A stretch of DNA of 64,000 nt from Bacteroidota bacterium. GTDB lineage: Bacteria; Bacteroidota; Bacteroidia; Cytophagales; Cytophagaceae. Below are positions 8,357-17,417 of the stretch, piece by piece; the stretch's first letter is position 1; every line of letters begins with the position of its first letter. A program made the translations under genes and the position numbers. The stretch is from NCBI GenBank assembly GCA_023458555.1, contig JAEWYS010000014.1, positions 186,001 to 250,000 on the forward strand. Reading direction: 5' to 3'. The notes beneath the pieces were generated by a model. The model saw only the letters and a program-made list of their open reading frames with translations. It had not been told where the DNA came from and did not search any database.

Positions 8357-9378
8357 GCGCATCATTAGAAACATATAATAGGATTCTGTTTCTCGACCTT
8401 CGCCCGTGGTTATTGTCGGGTGTTTCAGAATTGAAGTTCAAACAGGATTTAAACGATCTTAAAAAGGCATATTATCAGGTGCAGCCTCAGTTTGAGGTTT
8501 CATTTCCCAAGGCACTCAACAACAAGCGGAAATACTTTCAAGCCCTGATAGATTCAGAAGCTACTGAATACCTCAACCACCTCCACAAGCAGGTAAGTGA
8601 AAGTATTAATGCCAACGCCAAGAATTACCACGTTCACATGGCATTGACCAGAACACTCAATGAAAAGCTTCGGGAGATTGCCCAGGTGATCCAGGAACAG
8701 AACTACAGCCCGGAACAATACGATCCAAAGTTTGGCACCTTGCAAACCAACACCTCCACCAATGATGAAGCTTTCATTATCTGCTACCTCAAACACCAGC
8801 TTGTCCGCCTGTACATGGAAGTTCAGGAGTGCTTCCCTGATCAGCTAAAGGAAGAACCACTTACTGAGGATGATATTTACCTGACATACTTCAACCATAC
8901 GGCACCAAATCCTTCACATATTGTGGAAGCTGTACAAATACAGGTTGCCAGTCCTTCTGCCCCCCGACTCGCAGCACAACCATCTAAACTATTCAAGGCA
9001 ATATCAGGTGACGTAAGAAATGATGCGAAAGGTATTCTACCCTATGAAACCATCATTAAAACTCCTACTCGCTTTGCAAGCTTTGAAGAATCCCTTTTCC
9101 AAAATGGGTACATTGATGAGAACTACAACTTCACCGATAAGCACGGAATGAAAAATGAATTGGCCGCCATCTATCACCAATTAATGAAGAAAGGATATTT
9201 CAATCAACGCACCTTCCAACCCATTAAGCCCATTAAGGACGTTGATATTCGTAAATTCCTTGACCACCGCTATCAGACCAACCTCGACAAGCAATTCAGA
9301 AACTACCGCCAAAATGCAGAAGCATTAGCGGAATACATAGATTCTCAGTACTGGCTCACCAGTTTACCCCTCGGTTAA
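8353..9378 (+). CDS. Element-borne protein of unknown function (possibly DUF6617-like)
   Basis: A 341-residue protein whose start overlaps the int stop (ATGA), so the two are co-translated. The N-terminal part is helical and rich in Lys, Glu and His; the C-terminal part (about 230-335) has a repeated pattern of charged helices including the segment IKPIKDVDIRKFLDHRY, similar to proteins that follow integrases in Bacteroidota transposons (RteC or DUF6617-like). I do not recognise a catalytic motif. A role in excision or element regulation would fit its position but is inference. Confidence 0.65.
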   Translation: MSASLETYNRILFLDLRPWLLSGVSELKFKQDLNDLKKAYYQVQPQFEVSFPKALNNKRKYFQALIDSEATEYLNHLHKQVSESINANAKNYHVHMALTRTLNEKLREIAQVIQEQNYSPEQYDPKFGTLQTNTSTNDEAFIICYLKHQLVRLYMEVQECFPDQLKEEPLTEDDIYLTYFNHTAPNPSHIVEAVQIQVASPSAPRLAAQPSKLFKAISGDVRNDAKGILPYETIIKTPTRFASFEESLFQNGYIDENYNFTDKHGMKNELAAIYHQLMKKGYFNQRTFQPIKPIKDVDIRKFLDHRYQTNLDKQFRNYRQNAEALAEYIDSQYWLTSLPLG

Positions 9379-9576
9379 ATTGTGGTAATTTTCTGTCAAT
9401 TTACCATTTCAAATTTCCACTCTTTTCCTAAAGTGATTGAATTTCAGCCTGTTACACAGGTTGAAATTTCCATTTTCAAGACTACCAGAGACCCCTTCTG
9501 ACCTTTGCTATGTCCTTGACAATCAAGGATGACATTTGGCCAAGTGTCCATTTCTAACTCTTCAATAAGTAAGACA

Positions 9577-9876
9577 ATGGACGAAATAATAGAACGTCTT
9601 GACAATCTCCAACGCCTGATTGAGAGCCAGGGGATTTACACAAAGGAAGTTTTGAACTTCAATGAAGCTTGTCAGTATCTGGAGCTTTCCCAATCTCACT
9701 TGTACAAGTTGACAAGTGCAGGGAACATTCCGCATTACAAGCCCAATGGAAAGAAGCTCTATTTCAAAAGAAGCGAGTTGGAAAGCTGGTTGCTTCGCAA
9801 CCGCAATTCCACTCAGGAAGAAATAGACCAACGGGCAGCGGATTACCTAATCAAGAAAGGGAGGGTGAAGCTATGA
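9577..9876 (+). CDS. Helix-turn-helix (HTH_17, excisionase-type) DNA-binding protein
   Basis: About 99 residues from the ATG at 9577; an upstream start at 9529 exists in the same frame but adds a low-quality N-terminus before MDEIIERLDNL, a short coiled-coil typical of these proteins. The core NFNEACQYLELSQSHLYKLT and the wing PNGKKLYFKRSELESWL are the MerR/excisionase fold used in Bacteroidota mobile elements. It overlaps the next gene by 4 bases. It likely acts as a recombination directionality factor or a regulator of the element. Confidence 0.8.
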   Translation: MDEIIERLDNLQRLIESQGIYTKEVLNFNEACQYLELSQSHLYKLTSAGNIPHYKPNGKKLYFKRSELESWLLRNRNSTQEEIDQRAADYLIKKGRVKL

Positions 9877-10169
9877 ACGAGCTAATGGATATGATCTTGA
9901 CCCTCGCTCAAGACATTAAAACAGTCAAAGCCTACCTCCTCAACTTCCACAAATCACGCTTGGAGCAATTCAGTGAAGAGTGGATTGATGGACAGGTAGT
10001 AATGCAAACGCTGCACATCAGTAAAAGAACCCTCCAATCCCTCCGGGATAATGGGGTTCTTCCCTACAGCCGAATCAATGGCAAATTCTACTACAAGGTT
10101 TCCGATATAGAAGCCTTGCTGGAATCCAATTACTCACCTTCAAAATCAAAGCACTATGGAGGTAAGTAG
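9873..10169 (+). CDS. Second helix-turn-helix (HTH_17) protein
   Basis: 98 residues from the ATG at 9873, which overlaps the stop of the gene before (ATGA). A longer in-frame extension upstream runs inside that gene and is rejected. An N-terminal helix (MDMILTLAQDIKTVKAYLL) precedes a DNA-binding domain (DGQVVMQTLHISKRTLQSLR and NGKFYYKVSDIEALL). It pairs with its neighbour; two such genes in a row before the VirE-N/DUF3987 genes are a standard arrangement in Bacteroidota integrative elements. Confidence 0.8.
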   Translation: MNELMDMILTLAQDIKTVKAYLLNFHKSRLEQFSEEWIDGQVVMQTLHISKRTLQSLRDNGVLPYSRINGKFYYKVSDIEALLESNYSPSKSKHYGGK

Positions 10170-11076
10170 AAAAGCCATTCTCGACAAAACGCACTACGGC
10201 TTGAATATCTACGCCTACGTGCTGCGACACTACTATCCGGGTGAAACAGTCCTTTCCCTTTCGGGAAGGGACTGCAAACCTGCGAAGAACCCACTCAATG
10301 CGGACAAGCCTACATTGTTGGTAAAGGTTGTTGACGGTTGTGCTACGCACACCGATTCAGAAGAAGCCATTGCACCAGGCAATGCCTTTGATTTTGCAGC
10401 ACCACATTTCAGCCTCGAAGGGCAAGCCCTTCTCGACAGGCTGAATGAAGAACTGCATTTGCGTATCGGTAAGCAACAAGGTTTCTACACTCAGGCAGAA
10501 TCGCAACCTGCGGTTGCTCTTCCTGAAATAGTCAAACCGGCTCCGCCTGTTTTCAGCTATTTCACCAAACCTGTCACTAATGTAAAACCAAGTCGGCAAG
10601 TCTCCTTGGTTGAGGTGTATCACCTTATCAAAGGGAATGAATTTGCTTCCTGTACAAGCACACTCCGCAACATTCCCGATCCTAAGGAAGCCAGAAAGTA
10701 CAAGGCTCAAAATTTCGATTATGTGACCTTCTCAGGCACTTTCACTAAGAGAAATGATGCAAACCTTCAAAGACATTCAGGTTTGCTCACAATCGATTTT
10801 GACCACATTCAGGACATTCCTACACTCAAGGCTGCATTGCTCAACGATCACTACTTTGAAACGGAGCTACTGTTTATATCTCCTTCAGGTGATGGTCTCA
10901 AATGGGTAATTCCTATCGACTTGACGCAGGCAAAACACCAGGACTATTTCAAGGCAGTGGCAAACTACGTTTCCTACACCTACCAACTCGAAATAGACCA
11001 ATCAGGGAAGGACATTTCAAGAGCCTGTTTCCTTCCGCATGATTCAGAAATATTCATCAATCCTAAATACTTGTAG
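10156..11076 (+). CDS. BT4734/BF3469-type protein with VirE N-terminal-like domain
   Basis: 306 residues. The first part (about 1-100) has the GRDCKPAKNPLN segment and acidic turns of the family; the second part (about 150-306) is the VirE N-terminal-like domain, with LTIDFDHI, FISPSGDGLKWVIP and DISRACFLPHD matching the primase-like AEP-related pattern (acidic strand, SxSGxGxK turn, RxCFxxxD). It probably works with the next gene in replication or establishment of the excised element. It overlaps the previous gene by 14 bases and is followed 3 bases later by the DUF3987 gene. Confidence 0.8.
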   Translation: MEVSRKAILDKTHYGLNIYAYVLRHYYPGETVLSLSGRDCKPAKNPLNADKPTLLVKVVDGCATHTDSEEAIAPGNAFDFAAPHFSLEGQALLDRLNEELHLRIGKQQGFYTQAESQPAVALPEIVKPAPPVFSYFTKPVTNVKPSRQVSLVEVYHLIKGNEFASCTSTLRNIPDPKEARKYKAQNFDYVTFSGTFTKRNDANLQRHSGLLTIDFDHIQDIPTLKAALLNDHYFETELLFISPSGDGLKWVIPIDLTQAKHQDYFKAVANYVSYTYQLEIDQSGKDISRACFLPHDSEIFINPKYL

Positions 11077-11079
11077 GAC

Positions 11080-12897
11080 ATGGAAAGAAAAACATTCAAT
11101 CCGCAGGATTGGCTTAATCCGCCAACCCCGCAACCGAAAGTTACAGAGCAACAAACTTTCAATACAGATTCTCAAATAGACGAAGTAGAACGCATCATCC
11201 AGAGTATTGAGGCCAACAGAACAGATATTACCTCTACTTATAGCGAATGGGTAAATATCGGCTTTGCCTTCTCAGATGAGTTTGGAGAAAATGGCCGTAC
11301 TCTATTTCATAGGGTGAGCCAGTTCCATCCCGACTATTCCGCCCAGGAGTGCGATAAGCAATTTGACAATTGCTTGAAATCAAAAGGTCATGGTATTTCC
11401 CTGAAAACCTTTTTCTACCTCGCCAAAGACGCAGGAATTGAAATAGCACCTCCACGGGCAGAACGGCACGATCACCGTACTTTCAAGAGTGAGAAACTGA
11501 CCGGTAGTCAAGAGCATCTAAAACAGAGAGAAATTCAGGAGCCAGAACAAATGCCAACCTTTCCCGATTCCTTGTTTCCTGAACTTCCTGAATTTCTTCA
11601 AAAGGTTGTGGAGGTTGCCACCTCCAATGAGGAAAGGGATATTCTTCTCCTCGGTTCCCTCGGAGCTATCAGTGCATGTTTGCCCAAAGTATCGGGCATC
11701 TATGATGGCAAACGGGTATTCCCTAATCTATTCTTGTTCATTACCGCTCAGGCATCCGCAGGTAAAGGCCGCTTGGTGCATTGCCGCCAGTTGGTTAATC
11801 CCATTCACAAAGAGTTGAGGGAACAGGCCAAACTCCATAAACAGCACTATGAATTGGAAATGGCAGAATACAACTCCAAGAAGGGCAAAGAAGAAGGTAT
11901 TGAGAAACCAGCCAAACCATCTGAAAAAATGCTGTTCATTCCGGCCAACAACAGTTCAACGGGAGCTTATCAGCTTTTGGGGGATAGTGATGGCAGAGGA
12001 CTGATATTCGAGACCGAAGGTGATACCTTAGCCCATGCCTTCAAGAGCGATTACGGAAACTACAGTGATGGCTTTAGAAAAGCTTTTCACCATGAAACCA
12101 TTTCCTATTATCGCAGAACCGACCGTGAGTTTGTGGACATAGAAAGCCCTTGTCTTTCTACTGTCCTTTCAGGAACGCCAAAACAAGTTTCGGCATTGAT
12201 ACCCAATGCTGAAAACGGCTTATTCAGCCGTTTCATCTTCTATTTTATGAATGTGCGCCCGGTATGGAAAAATGTATTCGCCAGCCAAACGGATAACGGA
12301 CTGGACGACTACTTTGAAGCCCTGGGCAATGAGTTTTATGAACTCTACAAAGTCATCATGCAGGATGAGCCCCGGCAGTTCCACCTTACGGCAGACCAGC
12401 AAGAACAATTCAACCAGTTCTTTGGGCAGATACAGGAAAAGTACATGAACCTTCAAGGTTTGGACTACATGGCTACTATCAGAAGGTTAGGTTTGATTGC
12501 TTACCGAATCTCCATGATATTTTCCGCTTTGCGGATCATGGAAACAGGCGACACCTCCAAGAAAATGATTTGTGAGGAAAGGGATTTTCAAGTTGCGCTT
12601 TCAATGGTGAAAGTATTGGTAAAGCATGCAAGCAAAGTATTTGGCGAGCTTCCGCAGGAAGAACCCAAGCCCACAAGGATGAATAAGAAAGAGAAGTTCC
12701 TGAATGCCCTACCCCGCAACTTCAATCGCCAAAAATATCTTGAAGTAGCCAATACCATGAGTATTCCGGCAAAGACAGCCGAAGGCTACATTACAGCATT
12801 TATAAAATCGAACCTGATACACCGGGAGTCTCAGGACAACTACCTAAACACCTCACTTGAGGAAACTCAGGATTTCAAGGAAATCAAGGAAGGATAA
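11080..12897 (+). CDS. DUF3987 protein with primase C-terminal-like (PriCT-2) domain
   Basis: 605 residues. The N-terminal portion (about 35-125) carries a PriCT-2-like helical domain (SEWVNIGFAFSDEFG ... KTFFYLAKDAG), and the rest is the DUF3987 region, a degraded helicase/primase-type ATPase seen in Bacteroidota elements (SAGKGRLVH in place of a strict P-loop; FETEGDTLAHAFKSDYG; LSGTPKQV). With the gene before it this is the presumed replication module of element 1. A decayed relative lies at 47272-47680 in element 2, which ties the two islands to one family. The defence cargo starts about 200 bases downstream. Confidence 0.82.
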   Translation: MERKTFNPQDWLNPPTPQPKVTEQQTFNTDSQIDEVERIIQSIEANRTDITSTYSEWVNIGFAFSDEFGENGRTLFHRVSQFHPDYSAQECDKQFDNCLKSKGHGISLKTFFYLAKDAGIEIAPPRAERHDHRTFKSEKLTGSQEHLKQREIQEPEQMPTFPDSLFPELPEFLQKVVEVATSNEERDILLLGSLGAISACLPKVSGIYDGKRVFPNLFLFITAQASAGKGRLVHCRQLVNPIHKELREQAKLHKQHYELEMAEYNSKKGKEEGIEKPAKPSEKMLFIPANNSSTGAYQLLGDSDGRGLIFETEGDTLAHAFKSDYGNYSDGFRKAFHHETISYYRRTDREFVDIESPCLSTVLSGTPKQVSALIPNAENGLFSRFIFYFMNVRPVWKNVFASQTDNGLDDYFEALGNEFYELYKVIMQDEPRQFHLTADQQEQFNQFFGQIQEKYMNLQGLDYMATIRRLGLIAYRISMIFSALRIMETGDTSKKMICEERDFQVALSMVKVLVKHASKVFGELPQEEPKPTRMNKKEKFLNALPRNFNRQKYLEVANTMSIPAKTAEGYITAFIKSNLIHRESQDNYLNTSLEETQDFKEIKEG

Positions 12898-13084
12898 GCC
12901 CGTTGGGCTTTCCTTCCAAAGATTCGACCAGACCATTGAAAATATATGCCACTGGTCAACCTAAGGACAAATAATCCTTAGTTTCCTCTATTTCCTCAAA
13001 ATCCTTAAACTTATCGAAACAGCACGTTATTTATTTTTGAAAAACTCTACAACAGTTTTTATTTTCTTTTAATTATCTTTTTCT

Positions 13085-13092
13085 TACCTTTG
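13085..13092 (+). promoter_or_regulatory. Bacteroidota -7 element before the restriction operon
   Basis: TACCTTTG is an exact TAnnTTTG box, 29 bases before the ATG at 13122. The -33 position has TTTC instead of TTTG. The short A/T-rich gap after the DUF3987 gene and the start of a long co-directional gene run make this the likely main promoter of the defence cargo. Confidence 0.6.
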
Positions 13093-13121
13093 TTTAAAGT
13101 TTGAATGATCCTACAAACAAA

Positions 13122-13688
13122 ATGAAGGTAAAACTCAGCGATATTGCCCAACTACAATTTGGTTTATACACCAAACCCTCAGATGAGGGAAATGCTGTCT
13201 ATTTACAGGCAAAGCACTTTGATGATTGGGGACATCAGACGGGGCAGATAGACACTTTCATCCAGATCGACCAAAAGAATGAATCTCACCTCTTGGAAGA
13301 TGGCGACATTATTATGGTTGGAAAAGGAATGAGAAACTTTGCCTGGACTTATGACAAAGCCTTTGGTCCAGCCATTGCCTCCTCCATCTTCTTTGTCATC
13401 AAAGTAGATCGGTCAAAGGTGATCCCGGAGTTCCTTACCACCTTATTTAATATGCCGCAAACACAGACATATTTTCAAACCCTGGGAGCTGGCAGCTCCA
13501 TCCCTTCCATTCGGAAATCCGAATTGGAGGCTTTTATGGTGAAGCTCCCATCATTGGAGTTGCAACAAAAGGCCATTGCCATTAAGCAACTACATTACAA
13601 AGACATGGAAATATCCAAACAGATCATTTCCGAAAAGCAAAAAGTATATCAGGCAGTCATTAAGAATATAATCTATCAAAAAGCATGA
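13122..13688 (+). CDS. Half-size type I specificity (HsdS-like) protein
   Basis: About 188 residues from the ATG at 13122 (an in-frame TTG at 13101 is less likely). It holds a single target-recognition domain (VKLSDIAQLQFGLYTK ... AGSSIPSIRKSELEAF) followed by one conserved helix (LPSLELQQKAIAIKQL). A full HsdS has two such domains. It overlaps hsdM by 4 bases, and a full-length HsdS follows hsdM, so this system has a spare half-subunit. It may dimerise to form an alternative specificity, or be an accessory that modifies the complex. Confidence 0.8.
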   Translation: MKVKLSDIAQLQFGLYTKPSDEGNAVYLQAKHFDDWGHQTGQIDTFIQIDQKNESHLLEDGDIIMVGKGMRNFAWTYDKAFGPAIASSIFFVIKVDRSKVIPEFLTTLFNMPQTQTYFQTLGAGSSIPSIRKSELEAFMVKLPSLELQQKAIAIKQLHYKDMEISKQIISEKQKVYQAVIKNIIYQKA

Positions 13689-15214
13689 GTAAAAAACCGA
13701 TTACACAAAGCGAGATCAACAACATTGTTTGGAAAGCATGTGACACCTTCAGAGGTGTGATTGATCCTTCACAGTACAAGGACTATATCCTGACCATGCT
13801 TTTCGTAAAGTATGTATCGGACGTATGGAAGGACAAAAAGAACTTTTATGCGGAAAAATACAAGGGAGATGAAATACGGGTGCAGCGAGCATTGAGAAAC
13901 GAACGTTTCCAATTGCCTGATACCTGCACCTTCGACTACCTTTTTGAAAACCGCAATGCGGCCAATGTGGGTGAACTGATCAACACTGCTCTCGAAAGCA
14001 TGGAAGATGCCAACCGCAGCAAATTAGAGCGTGTATTCCGAAACATTGATTTCAACTCAGAAGCTAACCTTGGTCAAACAAAAGACCGCAACAGAAGACT
14101 CAAAAACCTCTTGGTAGATTTCTCTGCACTCGACCTACAACCCTCCCACCTGGAGGATAATGATGTGATTGGTGATGCTTATGAGTACTTGATTGAAAAA
14201 TTCGCCAGTGATGCCGGAAAGAAAGCGGGAGAATTTTACACGCCAGCACAGGTGTCAAAACTCCTGGCAAAGCTACTCAATCCACAACCGGGCGACCGCA
14301 TTATAGACCCCGCCTGTGGTTCGGGTTCTTTATTGATCAAACTCGCAAAACAGGTAGGCAGCAAAAACTTCTCGCTCTACGGACAGGAAATCAACGGAAG
14401 CACCTGGGCACTCGCTCGCATGAACATGTTTCTGCATGAGATAGATGACGCTACCATTGAATGGGGAGACACCTTGAATAATCCCAAGCTGCTGGAAGAA
14501 GACAGCTTACTGAAAGGAAACATTGTGGGAGCTAACCCTCCGTTTTCCCTCGATAAATGGGGAGCCGATAACGCCATTTCTGATCAGTTTAGCCGCTTCC
14601 ATAGAGGTATTCCACCTAAGAGTAAAGGAGATTATGCTTTCGTATCTCACATGATAGAGTCCACCTATCACGACACAGGGCGAGTGGGTGTCATTCTTCC
14701 ACATGGGGTACTTTTTAGAGGAAGTAGCGAAGGAAAAATCAGACTGCAACTGATTGAGGAAAACCTGCTGGAAGCAGTCATTGGCTTACCGGCCAACTTA
14801 TTTTATGGTACAGGTATTCCTGCAACTATACTCATATTCAACCGGGCCAAAGGCGAGAACAAAGACATTCTCTTTATAGATGCCAGTGAGGGATATGAAT
14901 CAGGCACGAACCAGAACCGTCTGCGTGACAAGGACATTGACAAAATTGTCAATACGTATCGAGCATTTCAGAAAGCAAATCCATTGACCACTGAAGAAGG
15001 TGAAGTAATAGAAGAAAAATATGCTTACCGTGCCACTATTCAGGAAGTGGAAGAAAACGAGTATAACCTCAATATACCTCGATATGTGGACACTTTTGAG
15101 GAAGAGGAGGAAGTGGACATACCTGCAACTCAGAGCAATATTACCGAATTGAAAAAGGAGTTGGCTGAGGTGGAAGGGCAAATGGAGAATTACCTTAAAG
15201 AATTGGGATTTTGA
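13685..15214 (+). CDS. hsdM: Type I restriction-modification DNA methyltransferase subunit
   Basis: 509 residues. An N-terminal HsdM helical domain (SEINNIVWKACDTFRG; MLFVKYVSDVWKDK) is followed by the N6-adenine methylase domain with the SAM-binding motif DPACGSGSLLIKLA (about 208-221) and the catalytic NPPF (about 284-287). An acidic tail (TFEEEEEVD) ends in a coiled coil. It methylates the recognition site set by the S subunit and is needed for restriction by HsdR. It overlaps the neighbours on both sides by 4 bases. Confidence 0.95.
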   Translation: MSKKPITQSEINNIVWKACDTFRGVIDPSQYKDYILTMLFVKYVSDVWKDKKNFYAEKYKGDEIRVQRALRNERFQLPDTCTFDYLFENRNAANVGELINTALESMEDANRSKLERVFRNIDFNSEANLGQTKDRNRRLKNLLVDFSALDLQPSHLEDNDVIGDAYEYLIEKFASDAGKKAGEFYTPAQVSKLLAKLLNPQPGDRIIDPACGSGSLLIKLAKQVGSKNFSLYGQEINGSTWALARMNMFLHEIDDATIEWGDTLNNPKLLEEDSLLKGNIVGANPPFSLDKWGADNAISDQFSRFHRGIPPKSKGDYAFVSHMIESTYHDTGRVGVILPHGVLFRGSSEGKIRLQLIEENLLEAVIGLPANLFYGTGIPATILIFNRAKGENKDILFIDASEGYESGTNQNRLRDKDIDKIVNTYRAFQKANPLTTEEGEVIEEKYAYRATIQEVEENEYNLNIPRYVDTFEEEEEVDIPATQSNITELKKELAEVEGQMENYLKELGF

Positions 15215-16404
15215 ATTTACTAACACATATTTCAGAATGGAAAGCTTGTGAGTTTGGGAAGCTAGTCACGAAACCAAAAGAAAAACTAGACCCCAAAACG
15301 CAGAAAGAATTTCAGTGCATTGAGTTGGAGCATATTGAGCAAGAAATAGGTCTAATCAATGGATATGCGAACTCTAAGGAACTCTCAAGCATTAAAAACA
15401 AATTTCAAGTTGGTGATACACTTTTCGGAAAACTTAGGCCTTACTTAAAGAAATATTGGCTAGCAGAGTTTGAAGGTGGTTGTTCAAGTGAAATCTGGGT
15501 ATTGAGATCAAATCCAGATGTAATGGACAGTAAATATTTATTCTATTTAGTCCAAACACATCGGTTTATTCAAGTCACTAATGTCACGAGTGGCTCAAAA
15601 ATGCCAAGAGCCGACTGGAGCTTTGTTTCTAATTTTCCGTTTGCTATCCCCACTATCCCCGAACAACAAAAAATAGCCGAAATCCTCAGTACCTGGGATC
15701 AAGCTATTTCTACCACCCAAAAGCTAATTGATGAACTCAAACTCCGAAATAAGGGACTTGCTCAGCAATTGCTTACGGGAAAGAAGCGGCTGAAAGGGTT
15801 TGAAAGCAAATGGAAAAAGTACCACTATTCAGATATTCTAAAAAAAGTCAAAAGACCTGTAAAATGGGATGATAAAGAGCTTTATAATCTAATAAGTGTG
15901 AGAAGACGTTCTGGTGGTATATTTTATAGAGATGCTCTTTATGGCCATCAGATAAAAGTCAAAAACCTGAACACAGCAAAAACAGGTGACTTCCTTTTCT
16001 CAAAAATGCAAATCGTCCATGGCGCATCTGCTTTGGTTACACCTGAATTTGACGGAGCAAAAATATCTGGTTCATATATTTCAGTAAGGGCTAAGGATGA
16101 ATCCATCTTATCAATGGAATTCCTCAACTGGTATTCAAAGCTCCCTAAATTCTACCATCAAACTTTCATTTCTAGTTATGGTGTACATATTGAGAAAATG
16201 ACATTTGACTTTGAGTTATTTCTCACTGAGACCATTCATCTCCCCTCGTTAAAAGAACAGCAAGCAATTGTATCGGTACTAAATGAGGCGGATAAAGAGC
16301 TTCAACTACATCAAAAACAAATAGACACCCTAAAAGAGCAAAAGAAAGGCTTAATGCAAAAGCTGTTGACGGGGGAAATTAGAGTTCAAATCGGTAATGA
16401 ATAA
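15211..16404 (+). CDS. hsdS: Type I restriction-modification specificity subunit
   Basis: 397 residues starting at a TTG that overlaps the hsdM stop. Two target-recognition domains (about 5-140 and 205-340) are each followed by a conserved helix: IPTIPEQQKIAEILSTWDQA with LAQQLLTGKKRL, and LPSLKEQQAIVSVLNEADKE with LMQKLLTGEIRV. This is the normal architecture of HsdS and sets a bipartite DNA site that cannot be read from the sequence. The stop overlaps the next start (TAATG), which couples the restriction genes to the CBASS genes that follow. Confidence 0.93.
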   Translation: MNLLTHISEWKACEFGKLVTKPKEKLDPKTQKEFQCIELEHIEQEIGLINGYANSKELSSIKNKFQVGDTLFGKLRPYLKKYWLAEFEGGCSSEIWVLRSNPDVMDSKYLFYLVQTHRFIQVTNVTSGSKMPRADWSFVSNFPFAIPTIPEQQKIAEILSTWDQAISTTQKLIDELKLRNKGLAQQLLTGKKRLKGFESKWKKYHYSDILKKVKRPVKWDDKELYNLISVRRRSGGIFYRDALYGHQIKVKNLNTAKTGDFLFSKMQIVHGASALVTPEFDGAKISGSYISVRAKDESILSMEFLNWYSKLPKFYHQTFISSYGVHIEKMTFDFELFLTETIHLPSLKEQQAIVSVLNEADKELQLHQKQIDTLKEQKKGLMQKLLTGEIRVQIGNE

Positions 16405-17414
16405 TGGATAAGAAGAATTTTAAAATATTGTCCATAGATGGAGGTGGTATTAAAGGTCTCTATAGTGCTTCGGTCCTTGCTCGCATTGAAGAGAAAACTG
16501 GTAAACAGATAAAAGATCATTTTGATATGATCTGTGGGACTTCCACAGGAGGGCTAATTGCTCTAGGTCTTAGTATTGGTATTCCTGCTCAACAATTAGC
16601 CGACCTATATTACAATAGAGGGGATGAAATATTCCCAGTCTCTGATGTCAGGCAAGTAAGATTTGTTCAACGAAAATGGCAGTTTATAAAACAACTTATT
16701 CTTAGAGGTAAGTTTTCCAGCCATGCATTAAAAGGCATTCTAGAGGAAGTTTTCAGAGATAAAACTATGGGGCAAGCTGAAACTCTATTATGTGTCCCAA
16801 GCTTTAACCTGATCAAAGGCGAACCAAGAGTTTTCAAATTTCCTCATAAGGAAGGTAAATATTTCATGGATAAGGACATTCCAATGGTAGATGTAGCCTT
16901 GGCCACATCTGCTGCACCTACATATCTACCCATTCATGAGTTCAATAATGTTCTCTATGCTGATGGAGGTATATGGGCCAATAATCCTTCCTTATGTGGG
17001 CTTCTTGAGGCATTAGACCATTTTGTGGGTGAGGGAAAAGAATTTAATAGCTTCAGTATACTTTCAGTAGCAAGCGTTGAACAACCAAGTGGCTGGGCGT
17101 CTACTTCGAAAAAATCAAGATCATTCAGACATTGGGGGAATAAGCTCTTTCAATCCTCAATGGATGGTCAAGCATTTTTTAATGATTTCTTTCTAAAAAA
17201 AGTCATTAAAAATATAAATCCACCAGGCAAATATTACCGAATCCCGTCACCTAAACTCTCGAAAGAACACATCGGAATAATCGACATGGATAGAGCCGAT
17301 AAAAAAGCATTAAAGACTCTCAAGGGAATGGGCGATCAGGATGGCTATCACTATGCTATTCAAGATGAAATTCTTGAATTTTTCAATGAAGAGAAACTTT
17401 ACAAAACACAATAA
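16404..17414 (+). CDS. capV: CapV-type patatin-like phospholipase (CBASS effector)
   Basis: 336 residues. The patatin fold is marked by the oxyanion loop DGGGIKG (about 12-18), nucleophile Ser in GTSTGG (about 45-50) and the catalytic Asp in ADGG (about 186-189). In CBASS this phospholipase is switched on by a cyclic nucleotide and degrades the inner membrane, killing the infected cell. The gene directly precedes a CD-NTase and an E2-like gene, which is the operon order of short type II CBASS with a CapV effector. The short C-terminal helix region (about 270-336) is the presumed ligand-sensing part. Confidence 0.88.
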   Translation: MDKKNFKILSIDGGGIKGLYSASVLARIEEKTGKQIKDHFDMICGTSTGGLIALGLSIGIPAQQLADLYYNRGDEIFPVSDVRQVRFVQRKWQFIKQLILRGKFSSHALKGILEEVFRDKTMGQAETLLCVPSFNLIKGEPRVFKFPHKEGKYFMDKDIPMVDVALATSAAPTYLPIHEFNNVLYADGGIWANNPSLCGLLEALDHFVGEGKEFNSFSILSVASVEQPSGWASTSKKSRSFRHWGNKLFQSSMDGQAFFNDFFLKKVIKNINPPGKYYRIPSPKLSKEHIGIIDMDRADKKALKTLKGMGDQDGYHYAIQDEILEFFNEEKLYKTQ

Positions 17415-17417
17415 GCT

